Below, in pieces: positions 16,614 through 24,519 of a DNA stretch of 49,397 nt. A program made the translations under genes and the position numbers. Within the stretch, counting starts at the first letter, position 1, and the number at the start of each line of letters is the position of its first letter. The notes under the pieces are model-generated. The model did not search any database. It was not told where the DNA came from and saw nothing but the letters and a program-made list of their open reading frames with translations. This DNA is from Acidobacteriota bacterium (GTDB lineage: Bacteria > Acidobacteriota > Thermoanaerobaculia > Multivoradales > JAGPDF01), in NCBI GenBank assembly GCA_012521815.1, contig JAAYLR010000070.1, positions 1-49,397 of the forward strand, read 5' to 3'.

Positions 16614-18531
16614 CGGCCGGCGCGAAGAAGGCGGGAGCGGTCGTCGCGAGACGCGCCGCCGAGGGGATCGAGAAGCTCGCGACGAGATCGGGCCAGACCG
16701 GGGTGACGCCGAGCTCCGCGTACCAGGGCTGCCGCCGGAAGAGGTAGCGCGAGCCCGGCGCCCCGTTGCTCCCGTCCCAGACGAGGCCGATCTCGGCCTC
16801 CCGCCGCCTTCCCGCCGGCCTTTCCACCACCTTCGCCACGAGCTCGGCGCGCCAGCCGCGGTCGAGGCGTTCGTCGCGTTCGAGCGCGGCGAGCGCCGCG
16901 ACGAGCAGCTCCGGCTCCTGCTCCCAGACGCGCGCCGCCAGCAGCCGCGGCTCGGCCGCGATCGCCCGGGCCGCGAGCGCCGGCGCGCGGGGAGCGCCCG
17001 GTGCCAGGAGCGCGAGATGGAACGGCGCCATCGCCCCGAGCGGGTCGAGCTCGCAGGCGCGCGTGAGCGCCGCGGCGGCCCACGGCAGCTCCGCATCCCG
17101 CCCGAGCACGCCCGCCGCGAGCCAGAGGGGCGCGACGTCCACCGCCTGCTCGGCGGCGGTGCGAGCCGCCTCGGCGCCCTCCGGCCCGAGGAGCCACGCC
17201 CGCCGGGCCCGGTAGAGGGGAAAGCCGGGGTCGGCCTGGACGGCGCGCCCCAGCTCGCGGATCGCCACGGGCGGCTCCGGCGCCTCCCGCGCCCGGTCGT
17301 AGGCCAGGTGCGCGCGGGCGAGCGGCAGGAGCAGCGCCGCGGCCACCAGCATCCAGCCCGCCGCGATCCAGCCGCCCGGACGCCACCCCGCGATCTCCTC
17401 CCCCGCCGGCCTTCCCGCCGCGAGCGCGACGCCGCCGAGCACTGCCGCCGCCACCGGCAAGGCCAGGACCGTCAGCGCCGCGTTGCCGAGGAGCACGAAC
17501 GCCAGCCCGCCGAGCCCGAGCAGGGCCGCGTCGAGCAGCCTGGGGGCGCGGGACCGGGGCCGCTCCCGGCGGCGCACGGCGGCAAACGCCCCGAGCGAGC
17601 CGAAGGCGAGGAGGGCGCCGGGCAACCCGAGCTCATAGGCCAGGGCGAGCGGCAGGGAGTGGACATCGCCGACGAGCTCTCCCGGAGGGCGCCGGCCAGG
17701 CCCGGGTGCGAGGAAGCGGGCGAGCGTCCACGGCGTCGCGCCCGGCCCCTGCCCGGCGAGCGGATGGGCGGCGATCCCGCGTCCGGCGGCGGCGGCATAG
17801 TCGAGCCGGGCCCAGGCGGACGGGTCGTCGCCCCGGATCACCCGTTCGACCCGGGGGACGGCGAACGCCGCGGCGAGGAGCGCGACGCCGAGCACGAGCC
17901 GCCACGCCCGCCGGGCGCCCCGGTAGCCGGCGAGGCACTGCAGCGCCATCGCGACGAGACCGAGCAGGGAGCGGGTGGCGAGCACGCCGCCCCCGATCGC
18001 GAGCGCGGCCAGGAGACCGAAGAGCCGTTCGCTCCCCCGCCGCGAAAGGGACGGGAGCGCGAGGGGAAAGAAGGTGACCAGCCAGGCGGCGGCGAGCTGG
18101 TGATGGCCGAACGGCCGCAGCGCCCGCCCCCCGGAGAGCAGACCGGGGTCGGCGAGGGCCACGAGCGCCACCGCCGCCGCGGCGGCCGTGAGCACCGCCG
18201 CTCCGCGCTCGAGGCGGTCGCCGCCGAGGGCGCGCGCGACCGCCGCCGGCAGGAGCACGAAGGCGGGAAGCAGCAGGATCGCCACCATCCCCGCCCGCGG
18301 GACCGGCGAGAGCGCCCAGCTCACCCCCGCCGCCGCCACCGTCGCCCAGGGCAGCAGGCGCCAACGGCGCCCGAGACGCCACGGATCGAGAGCCCACGCG
18401 CCGCCCGCCACCGCGGCGAGCAGCAGGATGGCCTGCCCCGTGATCGCAGCCCAGGCCCCGCTGCCGCTCACGAACCCGCCGCAGCCGAAGGCGAAGAGAA
18501 GCACGAGGAGGGCGGGCAGGAGGCCGGTCAC
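16600..18531 (-). CDS. O-antigen ligase-like polytopic membrane protein
   Basis: A 643-residue inner-membrane protein with about ten to twelve transmembrane helices in residues 1-440. The O-antigen ligase/Wzy_C-type signature is the large periplasmic loop containing GIAAHPLAGQGPGATPW and then DVHSLPLALAYELGLPGALL, resembling the conserved H-x-x-(P/L)-x-x-x-x-E-x-G motif. A soluble, Ala-rich helical region (about 460-640) with repeat-like segments (AVQADPGFPLYRARRAWLLG, ACELDPLGAMAPFHLALLA) looks TPR-like, an arrangement seen in related family members. The likely role is transfer or polymerisation of a surface glycan; the substrate is unknown and no glycosyltransferase cluster surrounds it. 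Start GTG at 18531 follows a TATCAT box by 8 nt. Confidence 0.75.
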   Translation of the reverse strand: MTGLLPALLVLLFAFGCGGFVSGSGAWAAITGQAILLLAAVAGGAWALDPWRLGRRWRLLPWATVAAAGVSWALSPVPRAGMVAILLLPAFVLLPAAVARALGGDRLERGAAVLTAAAAAVALVALADPGLLSGGRALRPFGHHQLAAAWLVTFFPLALPSLSRRGSERLFGLLAALAIGGGVLATRSLLGLVAMALQCLAGYRGARRAWRLVLGVALLAAAFAVPRVERVIRGDDPSAWARLDYAAAAGRGIAAHPLAGQGPGATPWTLARFLAPGPGRRPPGELVGDVHSLPLALAYELGLPGALLAFGSLGAFAAVRRRERPRSRAPRLLDAALLGLGGLAFVLLGNAALTVLALPVAAAVLGGVALAAGRPAGEEIAGWRPGGWIAAGWMLVAAALLLPLARAHLAYDRAREAPEPPVAIRELGRAVQADPGFPLYRARRAWLLGPEGAEAARTAAEQAVDVAPLWLAAGVLGRDAELPWAAAALTRACELDPLGAMAPFHLALLAPGAPRAPALAARAIAAEPRLLAARVWEQEPELLVAALAALERDERLDRGWRAELVAKVVERPAGRRREAEIGLVWDGSNGAPGSRYLFRRQPWYAELGVTPVWPDLVASFSIPSAARLATTAPAFFAPAGCAP

Positions 18532-18539
18532 GATCGCCG

Positions 18540-18545
18540 ATGATA
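18540..18545 (-). promoter_or_regulatory. -10-like box just upstream of the O-antigen-ligase-like gene
   Basis: TATCAT on the minus strand (18545-18540) is followed by 8 nt and then the GTG at 18531. The spacing would place transcription initiation at or near the start codon (leaderless). No clear -35. Low-confidence pattern call. Confidence 0.3.
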
Positions 18546-18646
18546 GTAGCGCCTACCCGTCGAAGCGGTGAGACGGCCCTGCCCCTGCGCTATCCTGTCT
18601 CTGTCTCTGAGCTGGCTTCGCCACTCCCGAAAAGGAGGAGAACCCC

Positions 18647-20182
18647 ATGTCCGCGCTCACCGCTTCCGCCATCTCCGACCTGCTCGCGCGCCTCGAGCTC
18701 GCCCCCGACAACCCCGGCGCCTTCGACGGCGACTGGATCGAAACCACCGGCGCCCGGATCGAATCGCTCAACCCGGCCACCGGCGAGCCGCTCGCCGCCG
18801 TCCGCTCCTGTTCCCCGGAGGAGTACGAGCGGGTCGCCGCGGCGAGCGTGCGTGCCTTCGAGGAGTGGCGCACCTGGCCGGCGCCGAAACGGGGCGAGAT
18901 CGTGCGGCAGGTCGGCGAGGCCCTGCGCGCCCACAAGGAGGACCTCGGCCTGCTGGTGACCCTCGAAGTGGGCAAGATCCGCAGCGAGGGACTCGGCGAG
19001 GTGCAGGAGATGATCGACATGGCCGACTTCTGCGTTGGCCTCTCCCGGCAGCTCTACGGCCTCGCGATGCACTCCGAGCGCGCCCAGCACCGGATGTACG
19101 AGCAGTGGCATCCGCTCGGCCCGGTCGGCATCATCACCGCCTTCAACTTCCCCGTCGCCGTCTGGTCGTGGAACGCCCTGCTCGCCGCCGTCTGCGGCGA
19201 TTCGAACCTCTGGAAGCCGTCGCGCTTCGCACCCCTGACCGCGGTGGCGGTGACCCGGATCGCCGCCCGGGTGCTCGCCGCCAACCAGGCGCCGGCGATC
19301 TTCAACCTCGCCTTCGGCGACCGGCGGGCGGTCGGCCAGCCGATGGTCGACGACCCGCGGATCGCGCTCGTCTCGGCCACCGGCTCGGTGGCGATGGGCA
19401 AGCAGATCGCGCGCGGGCTCGCCGGCCGGCTCGGCCGCTCGATCCTCGAGCTCGGCGGCAACAACGGGATCGTCGTCACCGACGACGCCGACCTCGACCT
19501 CGCGCTCCGGGCGATCCTCTTCGCCGCGGTCGGCACCGCCGGCCAGCGCTGCACCACCACCCGCCGGCTCTTCCTCCAGAAGGGAATCGCCGCGGAGATG
19601 AAGCAGCGGCTGGTGCGCGCCTACGGCTCGATCCGCATCGGCGACCCGGCCGATCCCGCCACCCTCATGGGACCGCTCATCCACGCCGACGCGGTGGCCG
19701 ACTTCCGGCGCGCTCTCGAGGCGGCGGCCGCCCAGGGCGGGCGGATCCTCCACGGCGGCAAGGTGCTCGACCGGCCCGGCTACTTCGTCGAGCCGACCCT
19801 CGTCGAGGCGATTCCGCACATGCCGATCACCTGCGAGGAGACCTTCGCGCCGATCCTCTACCTCTTCGAGTACGAGACCCTCGACGAGGCGATCGCGCTC
19901 CACAACTCGGTGCCGCAGGGGCTCTCGTCGGCGATCTTCACCCTCAACCTGCGCTCGGCCGAGCGCTTCCTCGCCGCCACCGGCAGCGACTGCGGGATCG
20001 CCAACGTGAACATCGGCACCTCGGGGGCGGAGATCGGCGGCGCCTTCGGCGGCGAAAAGGAGACCGGCGGCGGCCGCGAGGCCGGCTCCGACTCCTGGAA
20101 GGCGTACATGCGGCGGCAGACCTGCACGATCAACTGGGGCGAGTCGCTGCCGCTCGCGCAGGGCGTGGAGTTCGACGTCTGA
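18647..20182 (+). CDS. Aldehyde dehydrogenase, probable L-piperidine-6-carboxylate / aminoadipate-semialdehyde dehydrogenase
   Basis: A 511-residue NAD(P)-dependent aldehyde dehydrogenase. The catalytic Cys is C302 in GTAGQRCTTTRRL and the general base is E268 in ILELGGNNGIVV. The NAD-binding region includes PVGIITAFNFPVAVWSWN. The LGGNN variant (rather than LGGKN) and the C-terminal NIGTSGAEIGGAFGGEKETGGGREAGSD are typical of the ALDH7 branch that oxidises alpha-aminoadipate semialdehyde. With the lysine 6-transaminase upstream this gives lysine to alpha-aminoadipate. A strong Shine-Dalgarno (AAAAGGAGGAGAA) precedes the ATG. The HD-domain gene follows after 14 bp. Confidence 0.88.
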   Translation: MSALTASAISDLLARLELAPDNPGAFDGDWIETTGARIESLNPATGEPLAAVRSCSPEEYERVAAASVRAFEEWRTWPAPKRGEIVRQVGEALRAHKEDLGLLVTLEVGKIRSEGLGEVQEMIDMADFCVGLSRQLYGLAMHSERAQHRMYEQWHPLGPVGIITAFNFPVAVWSWNALLAAVCGDSNLWKPSRFAPLTAVAVTRIAARVLAANQAPAIFNLAFGDRRAVGQPMVDDPRIALVSATGSVAMGKQIARGLAGRLGRSILELGGNNGIVVTDDADLDLALRAILFAAVGTAGQRCTTTRRLFLQKGIAAEMKQRLVRAYGSIRIGDPADPATLMGPLIHADAVADFRRALEAAAAQGGRILHGGKVLDRPGYFVEPTLVEAIPHMPITCEETFAPILYLFEYETLDEAIALHNSVPQGLSSAIFTLNLRSAERFLAATGSDCGIANVNIGTSGAEIGGAFGGEKETGGGREAGSDSWKAYMRRQTCTINWGESLPLAQGVEFDV

Positions 20183-20196
20183 GACCGGAGGAACCG

Positions 20197-20799
20197 ATGG
20201 ACCGCACCGCCGCCTGGGAGCTCGTCACCGCGCACGTCGAAGCCGCCGGCCTGCGCCGGCATCTGCTGGCGGTCGAGGCCGCGATGCGCCATTACGCCGC
20301 GCGGCTCGGCGCCGACGTCGAGGAGTGGGGCCTCGCCGGCCTCCTCCACGACTGGGACTGGGAGATCCATCCCGAGCTCCATCGCCATCCGCAGGAGGGG
20401 ATCCCGGTACTGCGCGAGAAGGGCGTCCCCGAAAGCGTGGTGCAGGCGATCCTCGCGCACAACCCGGAAGGGACCGGCGTCGAAGCCGTGGCGCCGCTCG
20501 ACTACGCGCTGCTCGCCTGCGACGAGGTGACCGGGCTCGTCATCGCCGCGGCGCTCGTCCGCCCCTCGAAGGACGTGCGGGACGTCGAGGTCAGGTCGCT
20601 GAAGAAGCGGTGGAAGGAGCGCGCCTTCGCCGCCGGGGTGAACCGCGAGGAGGTCGAGCAGGCGACCGCCGGATTCTCGCGGGTCTGCTTCGGCGGCGAG
20701 CTCGATCTCTGGACCCACGTCGGCAACGTGCTCGCGGCGATGCAGGCGGCCGCCGCGGCGCTCGATCTCGACGGCCGCCTCGCCGCGCCGGTGGCCTGA
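20197..20799 (+). CDS. HD-domain phosphohydrolase-like protein
   Basis: A 200-residue soluble protein with a compact HD domain. The metal ligands are H22 (in LRRHLLAVEAAMRHYA), the H51-D52 pair in LAGLLHDWDWE, further His residues at HPELHRHP, and D109 in LLACDEVTGLV. This H...HD...D pattern predicts a metal-dependent phosphohydrolase, but the substrate is unknown. The family occurs as small stand-alone HD hydrolases in many bacteria. The start ATG at 20197 has GGAGG 6-10 nt upstream. It is 14 bp behind the dehydrogenase and 4 bp before a small membrane protein, so the three are probably one transcript. Confidence 0.82.
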   Translation: MDRTAAWELVTAHVEAAGLRRHLLAVEAAMRHYAARLGADVEEWGLAGLLHDWDWEIHPELHRHPQEGIPVLREKGVPESVVQAILAHNPEGTGVEAVAPLDYALLACDEVTGLVIAAALVRPSKDVRDVEVRSLKKRWKERAFAAGVNREEVEQATAGFSRVCFGGELDLWTHVGNVLAAMQAAAAALDLDGRLAAPVA

Positions 20800-20803
20800 C
20801 GCC

Positions 20804-21184
20804 TTGCCCCCGGCACGCGCCCAGGAGCCGGCCGGCCCGCCCTCTTCCTCGCCGCTGCCGGGGGAGATCGACGGCGCCTACGCCTCGGTCGAGGCGCCGG
20901 ACGCCTGGCACGTCCTCGCGCTCGTCTGCTTCGCCGCCTCGCTCGCCGGCAAACCGATCGCCCGGGCGATCGCGCCGCTCTTCCCGCCGACGCGCTACCT
21001 CTGGGCCACCCTCCCGTTCGGCGTCACCCTGACTCTCTCCATGCTCGGTACCCTGCTGGCGCTCGTGGGCACCCGGCGGACCGCGATCCGCGGTGCCTCC
21101 CGGATCGCGCTCTTCCTCAACGGCACGGTCCTCGCGCTCACGCTGCTCGCCGCCGCCGCCGGCCTCTTCATCCTCCTGCACTGA
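20804..21184 (+). CDS. Small hypothetical membrane protein
   Basis: A 126-residue protein with a short Pro/Ser-rich N-terminus and three predicted transmembrane helices (about 37-55, 68-87 and 103-125: WHVLALVCFAASLAG, LPFGVTLTLSMLGTLLALVG, IALFLNGTVLALTLLAAAAGLFIL). No family is recognised. The start is a TTG at 20804, 4 bp after the HD gene; it is the only in-frame start that keeps the whole N-terminus. Codon use matches its neighbours, so it is likely real. Position suggests it is co-transcribed with the dehydrogenase and HD protein. Confidence 0.6.
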   Translation: MPPARAQEPAGPPSSSPLPGEIDGAYASVEAPDAWHVLALVCFAASLAGKPIARAIAPLFPPTRYLWATLPFGVTLTLSMLGTLLALVGTRRTAIRGASRIALFLNGTVLALTLLAAAAGLFILLH

Positions 21185-21192
21185 ATGAAAAA

Positions 21193-21220
21193 CGGAGGGG
21201 CCGCTCGCGCGGCCCCTCCG
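21193..21220 (-). terminator. Intrinsic terminator of the TonB-receptor transcript
   Basis: A perfect 12-bp stem (CGGAGGGGCCGC at 21193-21204 with GCGGCCCCTCCG at 21209-21220) closes a four-base loop, TCGC. On the minus strand it is followed by GTTTTTCATT, a good U-tract. It lies 42 bp beyond the receptor stop. On the plus strand it lies 8 bp after the small membrane protein but lacks a following U-tract, so it may be only partly bidirectional. Confidence 0.88.
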
Positions 21221-21262
21221 CAGGGTTCTGCGCCGGCGGCCCTCACGGGCCGCCGGAACGGA

Positions 21263-24200
21263 TCAGAAGCTGAAGCGCAGACCGAACTTCAGCTGCCAGC
21301 GGGAACGCAGGTCGTTGGCGCTGTACTGCCGGTCACCCTTCAGGGCGCCGGAGAAGTTCGGCTCGTAGATCGGCTTGCCGGTGGCCGCGTCGATGCCCCG
21401 GTAGGCGAGCGGGGTGAACGTCTGGTTCGCGACGTACTGGATCAGGCCCTTGTCGCTGTCGATGAGGTTGATCAGGTTGAGGACGTCGAACGACAGCTGC
21501 GTGCGCACGACCTTGATCGGGAGCTCGAGGTCGTAGTGGAAGTCGAGGCTCCGGTTCCAGCGGGCGCGCAGCGAGTTGCGCTTCTGGATCTCGCCCCGCT
21601 TCAGGCCGAGCGAATTCGCCCAGGCGTCGTACTCCGCCCAGGTGGTGCCGCGCAGCACGATGTCGTTCTGGTTGGCCGCGACCCAGAGGAGGTCGTTGCT
21701 GTTGTAGCCGTCACCGTTGATGTCCGTGCCGCCCTGGAGCACCGAGTACGGGCGACCCGACTGGGCGTTGTAGAAGAGCGCGACGGTGTTGCGCAGCGAG
21801 CCGATCTTGAACACCTGCGAGAGGGCGATGTTGAAGCGGTGCTCGACCTCCCAGTTGGTGGTCGAGATCTCCGGCGTGTAGATGTCGCCCCGGACCGGCA
21901 TGAAGCGCCAGGACGAGATCGCGCGGCTGGAGGTCGAGTCGAACGCCGACTTCGCGTCCATCCAGGCGTAGGAAGCGTCGACGTAGAGCCCCATGTCGAA
22001 GCGCTTCGTCAGCCGCAGCGAGGCGTTGAGCTGCTCACCCTTCGAGGTGTTGCGGAGGATGATCGTGTCGAGGAAGCCGCTGCTCTTGCGCGTGTAGACC
22101 GGGCGGCCATCGAAGGTCTTCCCGCCGGTGGGCACGCGGTTCAGGTTCTGGTAGTAGACGTCCTTGAGGGTCTCGGTGTAGACGCCCTCGACCGTGGCCC
22201 GGATCCCCCACGGCAGCTCGTGATCGTAGCCGAGGGTGGCGCGCATCACGCGCGGCAGCTCGAAGTCCGGATCCACGATGTCGACGCTGACGGTGCCGGC
22301 GGCGCCGAGGTTGCGCGGCTGGTTGTGCGGATCGGGGTTGAACGCCGGCGGCGTGCAGGCGGGCGCGATGCAGGAGAGCGCCGTCGTCTCGACGCCGGTG
22401 TTGGCATAGGCGTTGGAGACCCAGACGTACGGAGTGCGGCCGGCGAAGATGCCGATGCCGCCGCGCACCTGCTGCTTCGCGCTGAGGGCGTAGTTGAAGC
22501 CGACGCGCGGCGAGAGCGTCACGTCGTCCTTCGGAATGCCGCTGCTGCTGTAGCCGTAGGCGGCGTAGACCGCCGGGTTGTACGACGGCTTGTCCCGGAG
22601 GTCGAGCATGTCGGCGCGCACGCCGAAGACCAGCGAGAAGCGGTCGTTGACCCGCCACTGGTCGCCGGCGTAGAGGCTGTACTGTCCGACCTTGAACTGC
22701 GTCGGCCGGCGCGGGTCGGAACCGTTGGCGAAGCTGATCCGGTACTCGACGGCGTTGCCGGCCTCGAACTCGCTCACCGAGGTGAAGCGATACATGCCGT
22801 AGAACTCGGAGAGGAAGAGGTTCTTGAACTCGAACAGCTCGTTGTGGGTGCCGATCGTCAGGGTGTGGTCGCCCTTGATCAGCGTGAAGTCGTCGGTGAT
22901 CGCCAGGATGTCCTGGTCGAGAGCGTTGGCGCCCGAGAAGCGCTCGGTGCCCGCCGCGAGCGTCGGCTGCTGCGAGACGGTGCCGATCTCGATCGTCGGG
23001 AAGGTCACGCCCACGCTGCGGGAGTCACGGATCTTCTGGAGACCGACGCGGGCCTCGTTGAAGCGGTCGGCGCCGAAGATGCTGTTGAGCTGCGCGACCG
23101 TCGAGTTGGTCTCGGAGGCGAAGCCGTAGATCGAGGTGTTGAAACGGAACCGGGTCGAGGAGCGGTCGCCGACCACGTCGCGAATCGCGTCGACGTAGTT
23201 GTGGCGGAGGGTGAGGGAGTGGTTCGGCGCCACGTTCCAGTCGAAGCGGGCGAAGATGAGGTCGCTGTCCTGGACCGGCGAGAAGTCGCCGAGCGTCCCG
23301 GGGTCGTAGCCGTACCGGTTGATCAGGATGTTCTTGAAGCGGGCCGCCTCGGCCGGCTGGTTGAACTGGGTGGCGGTCGAGCCGTCGGCGGAGACGCCGG
23401 TCGGCGCCTCGCGGCGGTTCATCTCGCCGGAGACGAAGAAGAAGAGCTTGTCGCGCAGGATCGGACCGCCGAGCCGGGCGCCGTACTGGTCCTCGCTGAA
23501 CTTCGCGATCGGGCGCTTGAGCGGACCGTCACCGACATAGTCCTGGTCGCGCAGCGAGCCGTAGATCGAGCCCGAGAACTGGTTGGCGCCGCTGCGGGTG
23601 ATGGCGTTGATGCCGCCGCCGGTGAAGCCGCCCTGCCGCACGTCGTACGGCGAGACCACGAGCTGGAGCTCCTGGATCGAATCGAGGTTGATCGGCTGGG
23701 TGTCGGCCTGGCCGCCGGGCGTGCCGGTGTCGGCGAGACCGAAGAGGTCGTTGTTGACCGCGCCGTCGATCTGGATCGTGTTGTAGCGGTTGTTCTTCCC
23801 CGCCACCGAGATCCGGGTGCCACTCGGGTCGCTCGGGTCGACCGAGAAGTACGGGTTGAGCCGCGCGTAGTCCTGCAGCTGGCGGCGCACCGTGGGCAGC
23901 GCCTGGATGACGTCGAGCGAGACCGACGACGTCGAACCGGTCCGGTCGGCGCTGATCAGGTCGTCGGCCGAACCGACCACCTCGATGACCTCCTCGACCG
24001 TGTCGAGCGTGAGCTCGAAGGAGAGGTTGGTCACGTCACCGAGCGCCACGTAGACGTTCGCCGCCTCGAGCGAGCGGAACCCCTCGAGGTTCGCCGTGAC
24101 GCTGTAGGGGCCGCCGACGCGAGCGTTGACGATCGTGAAGCGGCCGCTCTCGTTGGTCACCGCGCTGTAGCGGGTGCCGGTCGGAACGTGGATCGCCTCG

Positions 24201-24364
24201 ATCGCCACCCCCGGAAGCGGGCTGCGGTCGCTCTGCGAAACGACCTGGCCAGCGAGACCGCCGGTGGTGAGCTGGGCGGTGGCCGGAGTGGCGAGCGCAC
24301 CGATCGCGAGAAACGCGATCAGGGCGGCGGCCATTCGGCTCATCCTGAAGATACCGGTGCTCAT
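21263..24364 (-). CDS. TonB-dependent receptor with carboxypeptidase-regulatory N-terminal domain
   Basis: A 1033-residue outer-membrane receptor. The signal peptide ends at ATPATAQ (about residue 31). A carboxypeptidase-regulatory-like beta-sandwich follows (GGLAGQVVSQSDRSPLPGVA ... YSVTANLEGF), then a plug domain and a large beta-barrel. The last residues, LKFGLRFSF, end in the aromatic C-terminal strand used for BAM insertion. This Oar-like architecture is greatly expanded in Acidobacteriota. The substrate is unknown; an oligosaccharide, peptide or metal chelate are possibilities. I chose the ATG at 24364 with AGGAGG 8 nt upstream; the open frame reaches 24412. It has a good promoter at 24491-24519 and a strong terminator. 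Confidence 0.92.
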   Translation of the reverse strand: MSTGIFRMSRMAAALIAFLAIGALATPATAQLTTGGLAGQVVSQSDRSPLPGVAIEAIHVPTGTRYSAVTNESGRFTIVNARVGGPYSVTANLEGFRSLEAANVYVALGDVTNLSFELTLDTVEEVIEVVGSADDLISADRTGSTSSVSLDVIQALPTVRRQLQDYARLNPYFSVDPSDPSGTRISVAGKNNRYNTIQIDGAVNNDLFGLADTGTPGGQADTQPINLDSIQELQLVVSPYDVRQGGFTGGGINAITRSGANQFSGSIYGSLRDQDYVGDGPLKRPIAKFSEDQYGARLGGPILRDKLFFFVSGEMNRREAPTGVSADGSTATQFNQPAEAARFKNILINRYGYDPGTLGDFSPVQDSDLIFARFDWNVAPNHSLTLRHNYVDAIRDVVGDRSSTRFRFNTSIYGFASETNSTVAQLNSIFGADRFNEARVGLQKIRDSRSVGVTFPTIEIGTVSQQPTLAAGTERFSGANALDQDILAITDDFTLIKGDHTLTIGTHNELFEFKNLFLSEFYGMYRFTSVSEFEAGNAVEYRISFANGSDPRRPTQFKVGQYSLYAGDQWRVNDRFSLVFGVRADMLDLRDKPSYNPAVYAAYGYSSSGIPKDDVTLSPRVGFNYALSAKQQVRGGIGIFAGRTPYVWVSNAYANTGVETTALSCIAPACTPPAFNPDPHNQPRNLGAAGTVSVDIVDPDFELPRVMRATLGYDHELPWGIRATVEGVYTETLKDVYYQNLNRVPTGGKTFDGRPVYTRKSSGFLDTIILRNTSKGEQLNASLRLTKRFDMGLYVDASYAWMDAKSAFDSTSSRAISSWRFMPVRGDIYTPEISTTNWEVEHRFNIALSQVFKIGSLRNTVALFYNAQSGRPYSVLQGGTDINGDGYNSNDLLWVAANQNDIVLRGTTWAEYDAWANSLGLKRGEIQKRNSLRARWNRSLDFHYDLELPIKVVRTQLSFDVLNLINLIDSDKGLIQYVANQTFTPLAYRGIDAATGKPIYEPNFSGALKGDRQYSANDLRSRWQLKFGLRFSF

Positions 24365-24490
24365 GACTCGATCCTCCTTACGGGATACATCGTGGTGATG
24401 ACGGCCCCGCAAGGGGAACCGCCGTAGGTATGGAGAGGCGCTCTTCCAAACGATGATGGCGGCGTCGTCAGGTGAGCCGCGATGGGCAAC

Positions 24491-24519
24491 ATTCTACTCA
24501 ACCATCCGCCGCCGGCCAA
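24491..24519 (-). promoter_or_regulatory. Sigma-70-type promoter for the TonB receptor
   Basis: On the minus strand, -35 TTGGCC (24519-24514), a 17-bp spacer, and -10 TAGAAT (24496-24491). The -35 and most of the spacer lie inside the 3' end of the symporter gene, whose stop is at 24498-24500. The predicted leader to the ATG at 24364 is about 120 nt. Confidence 0.65.

Noticed and set aside
21185-24427. A 1080-codon plus-strand open frame
   Set aside because: Antisense to the TonB receptor; Val/Asp/Arg-rich nonsense translation.
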